A DNA stretch of 64,000 bases from Pseudobdellovibrionaceae bacterium (GCA_021731025.1 JAKFYD010000001.1:1-64000); one strand, 5' to 3'. Counted from the first letter of the stretch, positions 26,501 to 35,244 are shown. Notes: generated by a model not told the origin, from the sequence alone. Numbers and translations: made by a program.

Positions 26501-27121
26501 TTGTCGGCTTTAATGAAGCTTCGACAAATTTGTTCTCATCCAGGAGTTCTTAAATCCGTTAATTACAATGGGATCCCACCCAAATTAGAATATTTGTCGA
26601 CGATGCTTCCTGACATTATCGAATCGGGTGAAAGCGTTTTGATTTTTACTCAGTTCCGTAAAACGATGGAATTGATTTTGCCTCATCTTAAAAAAGTAGC
26701 GCCGACCTTCTGTTTGCATGGGGGAATGTCTTCTGAAGAACGCAGAAAAACTCTGAATGATTTTTCAAATCTTGATAAGGCTGGCATTTTATTGATGACC
26801 TTAAAGACGGGTGGTGTGGGTTTAAATTTAACCAAAGCCAGTTACGTTTTTCATTTGGAACCATGGTGGAATCCCGCAGCAGAAGATCAGGCGACAGATC
26901 GGGCCCATCGCTTGGGGCAAACCAAGACTGTGAATGTGTACCGCCTTTTGATGCAAGACAGTTTGGAAGAGCGCATCCAAGAAATGAAGGCGCGTAAGCA
27001 AAAAATGTATGCGGCATTATTGAGTGAAGATTTTGGAGACGACCTCGACATTCAGGGAGGTCAAGGTTTAACAAAGGATGACTTTTCCTATTTAATTGGA
27101 AATTTACAGGAAAACGAGTAG
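23552..27121 (+). CDS. SNF2-family DEAD/DEAH helicase-like ATPase
   Basis: A large (about 1,190-residue) Swi2/Snf2 DNA translocase. The C-terminal ~480 residues hold the two RecA lobes: Walker A in DEMGLGKTAQV, box II in VFDEAHQLKN, motif III LAMTGTPLENN, then LMTLKTGGVGLNLTKAS and the final DQATDRAHRLGQTKTVNVY. The N-terminal ~700 residues are unassigned. The start is uncertain: the open frame extends to TTG 23432, which has AGGGGG 5 nt upstream, but a sigma70-like promoter at 23485-23513 and Cys/Trp-rich composition before 23550 favour a later TTG near 23552. Such proteins act in DNA repair or transcription recycling; the exact role is unknown. Confidence 0.88.
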   Translation: MKLDKFILRYPHPLFLKKGSGLKNLRPLNLQKPNDSYSNTTLKTRLSDIPTTIYSRWLNRITYQSSMKDDYFECIYFGYSDGKMISLGNLPLAPPAYLGVLPTGLRWPDLIQALRATDELDVNYSWTSSGLIDPQARQRQALRQILKADNATKPFDSLMSMVLKFFSAKTFFRDLEVGISFPEEGQDIYVPISRVEMGEDSFFSAQARRFMDGDKDKYEVQFTLKETSADLVTPFFDLNSETGLLRVQSNARARWTSLFSLFDKLESEGKETTNEDQFEQMTFETSSLEAVARVFETDPKVLQSSVSLDEVSSKVVVDCGSDLKSFQVRMDLLNQGGSLIHFGGLTAWMLNNCEEGLRTFIPEQGKFFITQRRGRQRDEEMKLLRHQGAALLLIYESSLYILGKNQTTGEKITSYSEFQAYIFQRWQVLIGNKGEKRNVPLWNADLNQALKKIILTVVETYRRRLPCFSREDGKVSGMTKGCEVSLTCALVELALKLHGNSILIKQKTMSLEKFFTVSSDQDLQWVPDRREAKTDHSCQLSEGVGGWYLISFLKNYGFEIEFNGVPMAELNEEDLRGVISIQSTPSADESYFSLNPSVYFMGKKINPEELSFDGSGEFLKYRNEIYFVPRKNLPGVRSLMAFWQRLAVDKEKESSSLEGKYIQLPRHGMLDVLAMANQGVELELDPESQKLLEYYRHLGKQSAAASEIHSQIELKSYQLIGVQWIWDLYQMGLGGILSDEMGLGKTAQVLGFFELLKRRQAESKSPSLIIVPTSLLHNWTYEAKRFFPNLNLQILGSGKDIRAYLAAEIQPHTLFVSTYGLMYEHRDVFFTLKWNVIVFDEAHQLKNITAQRTGVARQLKARFKLAMTGTPLENNLVEFYSLFDLILPRGLGSLSSFRKLYVDEHSLFRAAQMEHLRLRSRPVLLRRTKESVHLELPEKIETLVPLEMEKRQKDLYRSVAMQFNTEVLSVIDKEGEASAQLHMLSALMKLRQICSHPGVLKSVNYNGIPPKLEYLSTMLPDIIESGESVLIFTQFRKTMELILPHLKKVAPTFCLHGGMSSEERRKTLNDFSNLDKAGILLMTLKTGGVGLNLTKASYVFHLEPWWNPAAEDQATDRAHRLGQTKTVNVYRLLMQDSLEERIQEMKARKQKMYAALLSEDFGDDLDIQGGQGLTKDDFSYLIGNLQENE

Positions 27122-27136
27122 CATGGTTTTTAACTT

Positions 27137-28189
27137 ATGATTGAAGTGCTTATCGTTGCGAGTTGCTTGGTATTTAATTCGCTTTTATCTCTTGTTGAAA
27201 TGGCTTTTGTCAGTGTGAGCAAACCCGAACTGCGCCATTTGTCTCGCAGTGGTCACGCTCCAGCCACGCGCTTGTTGAAGTTGCGTGAAAATCCCGAAAG
27301 AACTTTGTCTGTTTTGCAAATTGGTATCACCATTGTCGGTGCCATTTCCGCGGCCGTTGGTGGCTCTGGTGCCAAGGCCAGTCTTGTTCCCTGGCTCATG
27401 GAAAATTATCATCTTTCCCAATATGTCGCCGGAACTTTGGCTATTGCCGTGGTTGTTTTGCCGATCACTTATTTGAGTGTCGTTGTTGGTGAGCTCGTTC
27501 CTAAAACCATTGCTTTAAGATACTCAATGAGAATTGCATTGGTGAGTGCCAGCTGGCTTTCACTAGGTGAAAAGGTTTTAAGCCCCTTTGTAAGGCTTTT
27601 GGAAAAATCAACTCAGTGGGTTCTAAAAATCTTATTTCCCACCTGGAAAAGAAAAGAATCGCCGGGGAGCGAAGAGGCTGAGTCAGTGAATATCGCAAGC
27701 CTGTCAGGAACTCACCGACAGTTTGTTATTAACCTAGTTCATATCGAAACAAAAAGAATCCGTGATATTATGTTGCCTTGGAGTCGAGTTGATCACGTTA
27801 AAGTGACTGATTCACTGAATGATGTTTTAAGTGTTGTCATTAAAAGTGGGCACACTCGCTTACCGGTTCTTGATGGTGAGGATGTGATTGGTCTTTTACA
27901 CTCGAAAGAATATCTTTCTTTTGTCTCTTCCGGAGATGATAACTGGAAAAAAATCATTCGCGAAGTGATTCGTTTGAATTCTTATGACGGAATTTTAAAA
28001 ACTTTGCGGATGATGCAAGAAAAGCGAACTCATTTAGGAGTTGTTGTTCAAGGGACCAGCATCGTGGGAATCGTTACCTTAGAAGACATCATTGAAGAAA
28101 TTGTTGGTGATATTTCCGATGAAGATGATGATGGAAAATTAAAACGCATTTTAGCAAATCGGGTCCTGCAAAGGACAAATAAAGTCTAA
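27137..28189 (+). CDS. CNNM (DUF21) and CBS-pair membrane protein
   Basis: A 350-residue protein. The N-terminal DUF21/CNNM transmembrane domain (residues ~1-175; LLSLVEMAFVSVSKPELRHL, ITIVGAISAAVGGSGA) is followed by a CBS pair (~205-330; RDIMLPWSRVDHVKVTDS, GHTRLPVLDGEDVIGLLH, GIVTLEDIIEEIVGDISDE). Relatives (CorB/YtfL) are linked to magnesium and sodium handling. It lacks the C-terminal CorC/HlyC domain common in longer homologues. It begins 15 bp after the helicase stop, so the two may be co-transcribed. Confidence 0.88.
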   Translation: MIEVLIVASCLVFNSLLSLVEMAFVSVSKPELRHLSRSGHAPATRLLKLRENPERTLSVLQIGITIVGAISAAVGGSGAKASLVPWLMENYHLSQYVAGTLAIAVVVLPITYLSVVVGELVPKTIALRYSMRIALVSASWLSLGEKVLSPFVRLLEKSTQWVLKILFPTWKRKESPGSEEAESVNIASLSGTHRQFVINLVHIETKRIRDIMLPWSRVDHVKVTDSLNDVLSVVIKSGHTRLPVLDGEDVIGLLHSKEYLSFVSSGDDNWKKIIREVIRLNSYDGILKTLRMMQEKRTHLGVVVQGTSIVGIVTLEDIIEEIVGDISDEDDDGKLKRILANRVLQRTNKV

Positions 28190-28194
28190 AGTCA

Positions 28195-28227
28195 GGCCAC
28201 TTGGATTTTTGAAAATCCTTAGTGGCC
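28195..28227. terminator. bidirectional terminator hairpin
   Basis: GGCCACT (28195-28201) pairs with AGTGGCC (28221-28227), and GGATTTT pairs with AAAATCC inside. It sits between convergent genes; a run of A follows on the plus side. Confidence 0.6.
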
Positions 28228-28243
28228 GTCCTTAAAAAAATCA

Positions 28244-29164
28244 TTATTGAGGTTTTAAATGAGCACACTGTTGTGCGCTCGCTTGAATTAAATTTCTTTG
28301 GTTCTGGAAATCGCTGATATGAATCGAATACCCTGTCAAAGGACAATTATGCTGGGCTAAAGCTTTTTTAATCCCTTCACTTTCACCAGCCGTCAATTCT
28401 AAACGCCAGATTAATTTCACGATCAACCAGTTGCGAAGATACTCACAGCGATAAGCCGGATTCGGTGGTAACCACTGATCAGGTGATTTATCGCTTTTAG
28501 CCATATTGGCTTTACCTTGAACGGAAATCAAATGGATCGGATTTCCCATGTAATTCGCGTAAAGACATCGTGTATAAAAGTTCCATTTCCATGCTCCTGA
28601 TTGGTAAGCATTTTTTAAAGGAACAAAGTGATCAATTTGGATGTCAGCTGACGAGTAATAAACATTTCGAGTGTAAGGATCCTTCCAAGTTCCGCGATCA
28701 ACTTCGCATTTTTTTCCTTGTTTAAAAGTCACCTTTGTTACCGAGTCACGAACGAGAACTTTGGCTCTGGTATTTTGGCAATTGTCATCGTCAGGTTCAT
28801 TGATCCAGGTTCCGAAATGTTTTCTTCGATCGTAATCTTGGAAAGCAACAGCACGAGTTTGTTTAAAAAAGGTCCAGTTCAATAAGCTTAAGGCCTTGCT
28901 GCCTAATCCTTGAGTTAAGGATTGAGCCACCATGGATTGAGGTGAAGCGAACTGCGCTGAAGATCCATTGTGACCCGGTTGTAGGGGTGTTTCATTAATA
29001 AGAAAGAACTCGGTTTGGGGCTTTTGAACACCCATCGCTGAGATTGATAATCCAGTTGCAAATATAAATGTAAGTGATTGAAAGCAAAGAGCAATAGTTA
29101 GAGCTAAGCGGGGTATTTCAGATCCCTGAGTCCCCGAGTTTTTAGGCGTATTAATTTGTAACAA
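28244..29164 (-). CDS. secreted HNH nuclease (DUF1524-like)
   Basis: A 306-residue exported nuclease. Translation starts at TTG 29164: AGGAGG lies 6 nt upstream, and the N terminus then contains a signal segment (LALTIALCFQSLTFIF, cleavage after SISAMG or nearby). The catalytic core (residues ~165-265) has DIQIDHFVPLKNAYQSGAW, then GNPIHLISV and NMAKSDKSPDQWLPPN, the H-N-H layout of DUF1524/GmrSD-type and secreted bacterial nucleases. Cys residues suggest disulfides, fitting an extracellular role such as DNA degradation. Its start touches the stop of a 60-codon basic open frame. Confidence 0.85.
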   Translation of the reverse strand: MLQINTPKNSGTQGSEIPRLALTIALCFQSLTFIFATGLSISAMGVQKPQTEFFLINETPLQPGHNGSSAQFASPQSMVAQSLTQGLGSKALSLLNWTFFKQTRAVAFQDYDRRKHFGTWINEPDDDNCQNTRAKVLVRDSVTKVTFKQGKKCEVDRGTWKDPYTRNVYYSSADIQIDHFVPLKNAYQSGAWKWNFYTRCLYANYMGNPIHLISVQGKANMAKSDKSPDQWLPPNPAYRCEYLRNWLIVKLIWRLELTAGESEGIKKALAQHNCPLTGYSIHISDFQNQRNLIQASAQQCAHLKPQ

Positions 29165-29347
29165 TCAAAACCTCCTGGCTGCGTTGTTGGGCCGATCAAA
29201 CCAACGCCGGGATCTTTGTTCAACGTTAAACGGCGTCTTTGAAATATGTCTAGAACGTGACTTTTTTCGCTGCACCCAACGGGTTTGACACCAAACAATA
29301 ATTGTCACGGCCCCTGTTTTAATTTCATTGCTTGAAATTAATTTCAT
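29165..29347 (-). CDS. candidate small basic protein or leader peptide upstream of the nuclease
   Basis: A 60-residue frame beginning at ATG 29347 with TTAGAGG upstream and ending in TGA at 29165-29167, immediately abutting the nuclease TTG. The middle is highly basic (WVQRKKSRSRHISK). Exact stop-start adjacency suggests coupled translation, or it may be a leader. Composition could also be chance; no family is recognised. Confidence 0.3.
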   Translation of the reverse strand: MKLISSNEIKTGAVTIIVWCQTRWVQRKKSRSRHISKTPFNVEQRSRRWFDRPNNAARRF

Positions 29348-29362
29348 ACTTAGCCTCTAAGG

Positions 29363-30805
29363 ATGCACATCAAGTACTGGCAGCTGGTTTTACTTATTGG
29401 ATTTAGCTCGTCTGCATTTTCAGCAACTCAAACAATGAATCTAGAACAATTTTTAGCTCATGTTCAAAATCGCAATAAGCTTTTTCAGATGAATCAAAGT
29501 TCTCGCGAAGCGGCTCAGGATAAAAAGATAGCTGGGGATCTCTCTTTAATTCCAGTGTTAAGTCTTTCAGGTTCTTATCTGAGTGATAAACGACAACCCA
29601 ATATGATGGGCAGCACAGAGTCCACAGTGACCCGATACAATTTAGGTCTTGCAAAAAAGTTTTCATCGGGCACGCAGGTTAAACTGACAGGTGATGTGGC
29701 CGAATATGCGAATAAAGACATCAGCAATCCCGCCTTCAATACACTTTATGGACAGTATGCGGGGGGAAGTCTTGGGCTGTCGCTCAGTCAATCTCTGTGG
29801 AAGGATGCATTTGGTCGTGGAACAAGTTTGCGGCAACAGCGGGAAACTCAAATTGCAGAATTAGAAATCAGCGCTGTTAATTTGCAAGAGAAGCAACTTT
29901 TAATCGACGCGGAATCGGCATTTTGGGATTACATTTATTTGCAAGAAGAGCGGCAAATTCGTGAATCTTCATTACAGCGAGCAAAGCGGATCGAAAATTG
30001 GGTCGCACGACGCTATCGTGATGGCATTGGGGATCGCGCTGATCTGATGAATGCGAAGGCTTTGGTGGCCTCACGACAAATGCAGCTGCTGATCACTCAG
30101 GATGAATATTTAGCTGTTCAGAAAAAAATATATGATTGGATCGAGGCCTCGTCCGATGAGCCCGCACCGACTTTGGTTGCTAACTTGGATCAACGTCGTT
30201 CGCTGAAATCTTTCATTTCGGGAGAAGGCGCTGTTGTGCGATTGGATTCTTACATGAGCTCTTTAGAAGCTAAGGTTAAAGACTTAGGGAGTTTGGAAGC
30301 GGAAGACAGTTTGCGCTCGGATCTGGTTTTATCAGCCAATTACAACACGAACACCTATGTAAACCAGGGTAAGCTCGCTGATGCCTCAAGAAATATTTCC
30401 CGCACCGATACGCCGACGACAGGTGTATCTTTGACCTGGACTTATCTGTTGGACACCTCTGTTAAGAAAGCGGCCTTAAGCCAAGTGCGAAAAGAGGCCG
30501 CTGCCGCTCGATTAAAAAGTGAACGTCGCTTATTAGAGAGTCAGTCTTCTTGGGCGGAAATCCAAAGACGTTACGACGAGTTAGGAAAAAAGGTTGAAGC
30601 AGCAAAGCAAATTGCAGAATTTCAAATGGAGAGAGCAAAAGCCGAGCAAGATAAGCTTTCGAAAGGTCGATCGATCACTTCGCAAGTGATCACTTCCGAA
30701 CAAGATGCTGCCGAAGCTGCTTTAAATTTGAGTAAACTTAAAGTTGAACACCGAAAGCTGGAAGCTCAAGGCCGAATGTTTATTCGCACTGGTGACAAGC
30801 CATGA
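29363..30805 (+). CDS. TolC-family outer-membrane efflux protein
   Basis: A 480-residue protein with a signal peptide (LVLLIGFSSSAFS) and two long coiled-coil repeats typical of TolC/OEP proteins (residues ~165-215 and ~365-470; for example NLQEKQLLIDAESAFWDYI and ERAKAEQDKLSKGR). These trimerise into an outer-membrane barrel with a periplasmic tunnel. Its stop overlaps the start of the RND pump (ATGA), so the two are coupled. No periplasmic adaptor gene lies next to them. Confidence 0.9.
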   Translation: MHIKYWQLVLLIGFSSSAFSATQTMNLEQFLAHVQNRNKLFQMNQSSREAAQDKKIAGDLSLIPVLSLSGSYLSDKRQPNMMGSTESTVTRYNLGLAKKFSSGTQVKLTGDVAEYANKDISNPAFNTLYGQYAGGSLGLSLSQSLWKDAFGRGTSLRQQRETQIAELEISAVNLQEKQLLIDAESAFWDYIYLQEERQIRESSLQRAKRIENWVARRYRDGIGDRADLMNAKALVASRQMQLLITQDEYLAVQKKIYDWIEASSDEPAPTLVANLDQRRSLKSFISGEGAVVRLDSYMSSLEAKVKDLGSLEAEDSLRSDLVLSANYNTNTYVNQGKLADASRNISRTDTPTTGVSLTWTYLLDTSVKKAALSQVRKEAAAARLKSERRLLESQSSWAEIQRRYDELGKKVEAAKQIAEFQMERAKAEQDKLSKGRSITSQVITSEQDAAEAALNLSKLKVEHRKLEAQGRMFIRTGDKP

Positions 30806-33800
30806 ATTTAGCGATGCTTTCGATCAAGCGACCGATTTTTATTATCTGCATTGTCAGCTTGATGTTGATTGTCGGAACAATGTCTCTTTTTAAAATGCCT
30901 GTTGATCTTTTTCCTGACGTCACTTTCCCAACCATTTTCGTAAATGTGGCTTATCCCGGAGCTTCTCCGGTCGATGTGGAAAAACAAATCTCGAAACCTT
31001 TAGAAGATGAACTCAGCAGTTTGTCAGGTTTAAAAACCATCACTTCGAACAATTTGGATTCAGTCGCGATTATAATTTTGCAATTCAGGCTGGGAACGGA
31101 TGTTAAAGAGGCCGAACAGCAAGTGCGAAATCGCATTAACAACGCTCGGAATAAATTACCCACAGATGCGAAAGCTCCTATCATTCGACGTTTCGATCCC
31201 GCGGATCAGGCTGTGATTACCTTGGCCGTTGTTTCAAAGATTGATCAGGGGAAACTGTTTGATATCGTCGATGAAAACGTGAAGCCCCAGATCGAGCGCA
31301 TTCCCGATGTGGGGCAAGTGAACATTGTGGGTGGACGAAAAAAAGAAATTCACGTCTTGGTGAACAAAAAGAAATTGGAAGATCGCAGTTTATCGATGCT
31401 GCAAATCGCGAAGCGTATTGAAGAGACTTCGAAAGATGTACCCATTGGTAAGATTGAAAATGAAAAAGACGAAACCGTTCTGCGAGCTTTGGGCGAGTTT
31501 AACACTTTAGATCAAATCCGTGATGTCAGTGTTAACTTTTTAGGTTCCGACAGGTCGATCAAACTCAGCGAAGTCGCGCGCATCGAAAGATCCTTGGAAG
31601 ATCAAAAAAGAATTTCATCCATCAACGGTGAAAACGCCATGTTTCTAGAGGTCTTCAAGCAATCGGGTTCAAATACGGTGGCCGTAACCAAAGCCGTGAA
31701 GACAACAATGGCTACGGTGAATAAATATCTGCAAGAGAAAAAAATCAACGCGAAATTGTTGCTCGTGCGCGACTCTTCGATTCCTATTCAGTTAAATATT
31801 AAGGATGTCACCGAGAGTATTCTGGTGGGTATCCTGTTGTGTGTGGTCGTTGTCTTTTTCTTTCTGGGATCGGCGCGATCGACCTTCATCACGGGAATGG
31901 CTTTACCAAACTCTTTATTGGGCGCTTTCATTATCATGTACATGATGGGTTTTTCGATCAACGTTATGACTTTGCTAGCACTCTCTTTGGCTGTGGGACT
32001 TTTAATCGATGATGCCATTGTTGTTCGGGAAAATATTTTTCGGCACATGGAGATGGGGAAGGATCCCATCAAAGCGGCTATTGAAGGAACTAAAGAAGTC
32101 ACCTTGGCTGTTATTGCCACAACATTTGTGGTCATCGCGGTTTTTGGACCTATTGCTTTCGTTTCGGGAATTGTGGGTCAATTCTTTCGTCAGTTTGGTT
32201 TGACCATGGTTTTTGCGATGCTGATTTCCCTGTTTGATGCTTTCACTATGGCGCCGATGATGTCAGCTTATTTGGCCTCACCCACCGAGCATAAAAAGGG
32301 AAAAGGTTTTATCGGTCGAATCTTAGGCGCTTTCGATCGCTTTCAAAGTCGACTTGAAGATCTTTACGAAAAAGCTCTGCGCTTTACGCTGGAACACAAG
32401 ATAGCGATTTTATTTGCGGCCTTTATATTGTTTATCGGCAGTTTGTTTTTATCAGCCTTTATTCCTAAAACTTTCCTGCCACCAAATGATATCGGTGAAT
32501 TTAAAATCCAAATTGAAATGCCCTTGGGAACATCCCTCCATGCGACCCAGATTTTTATGGATAAGGTCGAGAAAGATCTTAAAAATGAAACTGGAATTGA
32601 TTTGTTAGCAAAGACCATAGGTTCGGCCGAGGGAGAAGGAAATAAGGGTGACTTTTTTATTCGTTTAGTTCCACGAAAACATAGAAAAATGAGCACCACT
32701 CAGTTCCAAGAACATATGCGCAAATATTTATTGCGCTATAAGGACGAGGCCAACATCGCCGTCACCGACGTGGATATTTCTGGTGGCGGTATGAAGCCAC
32801 TGAATTTGTATTTGACGGGCGAGAATCTCGAAGAGCTTGCCAATTATGCCAATGCTCTGAAAGAAGAAGTGAAAAAGATTAAAGGTCTGGTCGATGTGGA
32901 TACTAATTTTCGCAGTGGAAAACCTGAATTTCATGTCGAGTTCGATCGTGACAAATCGGAATCCCTAGGGGTTTCGACGGCCACAGCCGGAGCTGAGTTG
33001 CGTTACCGCACGGAAGGTGTGGAAGCCGCCGTTATTCGGGAAAGTGGAATCGAATATAAAGTTCGCCTTCGTTTTGAAGAGCAAGATCGGGATCTCAGAA
33101 AGAACTTTGCAACGACGACAGTGCCCAACCAAAATTTCAATATGATTCCTTTAGCGAGAATTGCTGAAGGTAAATCCGCCGTGGGCTTTTCGCAGGTCAA
33201 CCGGCAAAACAAAGGGCGGTTTATTGCGATCATGGCTAATTTAGGTCCCGGTGGAAACTTGGGTGAAATCACCACGGGAATCGAAAATATCATTGCGACA
33301 AAGTTAAAGCCACCAACTGGAATCAGTTACGCTTTCGTCGGGCAGGCTGAGGACTTTAAAGAGTTAATTGCGAACATGATGATCGCCATGCTTTTAGGCG
33401 TGCTGTTTATTTATTTGGTTTTATCTTCGCTGTACGAAAGCTTTATCACTCCGCTAACCATATTGTTAGCCCTACCACTGGCCATTTCCGGAGCCATGGT
33501 GGCTTTGTTTATCACTGGCAAGTCCATCGATATTTTTTCGATGATTGGTTTAGTGATGCTCTTAGGTGTGGTTGCAAAAAATTCGATTTTGTTGGTCGAC
33601 TACACAGGGCAATTAATTCAAGAAGGATTTTCCCGCAATGATGCTTTGATTAAAGCTTGCCGGACGCGGCTAAGACCAATCTTAATGACATCTTTGGCTC
33701 TGATTGCAGGAACTTTGCCGATTGCGATTGGGATCACAGAACTTGGAAGTCAACGCATGTCCATGGGGATAGCTATTGTCGGTGGTGTGGTGTCATCAAC

Positions 33801-33897
33801 TTTATTGACCTTAGTTGTCGTGCCAGCAGCCTATGGTTATGTCGACAACTTCCGTTTGCGCATGGGGCGAGTTTTCGCTGGTAAAAAATCTCAGTAG
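30802..33897 (+). CDS. RND-family (AcrB/MdtC-like) efflux transporter
   Basis: A 1,031-residue inner-membrane proton-driven pump of standard HAE-RND length: two repeats, each with one helix, a periplasmic loop and further helices. Proton-relay residues are present: Asp-Asp in AVGLLIDDAIVVREN (~residue 400) and Lys in GVVAKNSILLVDY (~residue 930). The FPDVTFPTIFVNVAYPGASP segment after helix 1 is typical. It overlaps the TolC-like gene by 4 bp. The substrate cannot be read from the sequence. Confidence 0.93.
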   Translation: MNLAMLSIKRPIFIICIVSLMLIVGTMSLFKMPVDLFPDVTFPTIFVNVAYPGASPVDVEKQISKPLEDELSSLSGLKTITSNNLDSVAIIILQFRLGTDVKEAEQQVRNRINNARNKLPTDAKAPIIRRFDPADQAVITLAVVSKIDQGKLFDIVDENVKPQIERIPDVGQVNIVGGRKKEIHVLVNKKKLEDRSLSMLQIAKRIEETSKDVPIGKIENEKDETVLRALGEFNTLDQIRDVSVNFLGSDRSIKLSEVARIERSLEDQKRISSINGENAMFLEVFKQSGSNTVAVTKAVKTTMATVNKYLQEKKINAKLLLVRDSSIPIQLNIKDVTESILVGILLCVVVVFFFLGSARSTFITGMALPNSLLGAFIIMYMMGFSINVMTLLALSLAVGLLIDDAIVVRENIFRHMEMGKDPIKAAIEGTKEVTLAVIATTFVVIAVFGPIAFVSGIVGQFFRQFGLTMVFAMLISLFDAFTMAPMMSAYLASPTEHKKGKGFIGRILGAFDRFQSRLEDLYEKALRFTLEHKIAILFAAFILFIGSLFLSAFIPKTFLPPNDIGEFKIQIEMPLGTSLHATQIFMDKVEKDLKNETGIDLLAKTIGSAEGEGNKGDFFIRLVPRKHRKMSTTQFQEHMRKYLLRYKDEANIAVTDVDISGGGMKPLNLYLTGENLEELANYANALKEEVKKIKGLVDVDTNFRSGKPEFHVEFDRDKSESLGVSTATAGAELRYRTEGVEAAVIRESGIEYKVRLRFEEQDRDLRKNFATTTVPNQNFNMIPLARIAEGKSAVGFSQVNRQNKGRFIAIMANLGPGGNLGEITTGIENIIATKLKPPTGISYAFVGQAEDFKELIANMMIAMLLGVLFIYLVLSSLYESFITPLTILLALPLAISGAMVALFITGKSIDIFSMIGLVMLLGVVAKNSILLVDYTGQLIQEGFSRNDALIKACRTRLRPILMTSLALIAGTLPIAIGITELGSQRMSMGIAIVGGVVSSTLLTLVVVPAAYGYVDNFRLRMGRVFAGKKSQ

Positions 33898-34021
33898 GTT
33901 CCACGCAGGGCGCGAATCATAGGCACTTCTGTTTAACTTTGTGCGAAGAGGCTCAATAAGATTCCATTTGAAATCAGTTACAAATTGGGTCAAGGTTGGG
34001 AATCACGCATAAGGAGGATTT

Positions 34022-34483
34022 ATGTCCAGTTCATCTCAAGATATTTCTACAGGTCGTCGTCAGTTTTTTTCGAATTTAATAAAACTTTCTGGGGCTGTTT
34101 TATTAGCACCGGCAATTTTAAAGTCAGTTGCTGTTGGTCAAGAAAAGCGCCGTGGTGCAAAGCCTGATGCCGCAGCTGCTGGTGGAGCAAAAGAACTTTC
34201 ATGGCCCGTTGTTGAGCCAGGCAAAGATGCTGCTTTAGCCATGCATTATTACCACAGCCACGAAGAGGCCAAAGGGGACGCTCAGGTGAATAAAGCTGAA
34301 AAGGCTGGACTCCCTTGGGAAAAACAAACTTGCGCTAATTGCAATTTCTATAAAAAGGTCGGCACAAAAAAACTCAAAGTCGCTGGCAAAGAACAAGATG
34401 TAGAAGTGGGAAGTTGCACTATCTTTGCGCAAAAGTTGGTTGCGGGACCCGGTTACTGTAATTCTTGGGCTAAAAAAGTCTAA
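34022..34483 (+). CDS. Tat-exported high-potential iron-sulfur protein (HiPIP)
   Basis: A 153-residue periplasmic electron carrier. The N terminus is a Tat signal (GRRQFFSNLIKLSGAVLLAP). The mature domain has four Cys ligands in HiPIP order: CANC, GSCTIF and GYCNSW, with aromatic residues around the cluster (YYHSHEEAKG upstream). AAGGAGG lies 5 nt before the ATG. HiPIPs shuttle electrons between membrane complexes; the partner is not evident here. Confidence 0.9.
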   Translation: MSSSSQDISTGRRQFFSNLIKLSGAVLLAPAILKSVAVGQEKRRGAKPDAAAAGGAKELSWPVVEPGKDAALAMHYYHSHEEAKGDAQVNKAEKAGLPWEKQTCANCNFYKKVGTKKLKVAGKEQDVEVGSCTIFAQKLVAGPGYCNSWAKKV

Positions 34484-34500
34484 TTTGTTCTATTGAGTTA

Positions 34501-34525
34501 GTGGAGGCTGGGTGACAGCTTCCAC
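34501..34525. terminator. hairpin after the HiPIP gene
   Basis: GTGGAGGCT (34501-34509) pairs with AGCTTCCAC (34517-34525) with one G-T pair around GGGTGAC. There is no T-tract, so terminator function is uncertain. Confidence 0.35.
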
Positions 34526-34542
34526 CTCAAGTTAGGAAATTT

Positions 34543-35244
34543 TTGGAAGATCCAAATCTAACACCAAAAAACAACGAACGCTTAGAGCTTATTAAAAGCT
34601 TTGGCCTTACCGAATCCCTCAAAGATCAACGTTTTTCTGATATTGTTATGCTGGCTTCACAAATCTGTGAGGCTCCGGCAGCAGCTATTAACCTGATTGA
34701 TGATGAAAAACACGTTTATAAATTTAAAGTCGGTTTTCTTTCTGATGAGATTCCAAGAAATTCTTCGTTTTGTGAAAGTGTTTTGCAGACCAAAGCCCCA
34801 CTTATGGTTGAAAATATATCCCTGCAAGATGAAGCTCTTAGAAAAAACTTGCCTGAATTTTCATCGCTTCTTCAATTTTATGCTGGTTTTCCTTTAACAA
34901 TGCCGAATGGTTTTGTCCTGGGAACCTTGATGGTCGCAGATACCAAAGCGCGCGTTCTCTCCGAAGTTCAAAAAAATTGTCTGCTCAAGCTGTCTCAACA
35001 AGTTGTCTATCATGCTCAGAAAGAATTTGATCTGAATTCCTTGAAAATGAAAGCCCGCACGGTCATTCACGATGTTAATAATCATGCTGCTATAATAAGC
35101 GGCAGCTCTTATTTTCTGAAGGATGCGGCGGCGAAACCCGAGATCAATCCTCAACAACTGACGAGCAATGCAGATCGCATTCAAGCCGCCATTCATAAAA
35201 TTGTTCAGTCCATTAAAAATTTACGGGCTGTTATAATTTCTTAA
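34543..35244 (+). CDS. GAF-domain protein with an orphan H-box (DHp-like) helix pair
   Basis: A 233-residue cytosolic protein. A GAF domain (residues ~20-160; RFSDIVMLASQICEAPAAAI, FYAGFPLTMPNGFVLGTLMV) is followed by VIHDVNNHAAIISGSSYFL, which looks like the H-box of a histidine-kinase dimerisation domain, but the protein ends without a HATPase domain. It could be a phosphotransfer or kinase-binding protein. TTG 34543 is chosen because AGGA lies 5 nt upstream. Confidence 0.7.
   Translation: MEDPNLTPKNNERLELIKSFGLTESLKDQRFSDIVMLASQICEAPAAAINLIDDEKHVYKFKVGFLSDEIPRNSSFCESVLQTKAPLMVENISLQDEALRKNLPEFSSLLQFYAGFPLTMPNGFVLGTLMVADTKARVLSEVQKNCLLKLSQQVVYHAQKEFDLNSLKMKARTVIHDVNNHAAIISGSSYFLKDAAAKPEINPQQLTSNADRIQAAIHKIVQSIKNLRAVIIS

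Noticed and set aside
29104-29298. 64-residue frame overlapping the nuclease start
   Set aside because: It runs through the nuclease ribosome-binding site and signal peptide in another frame; the TTG start with AGGAGG explains the region better.
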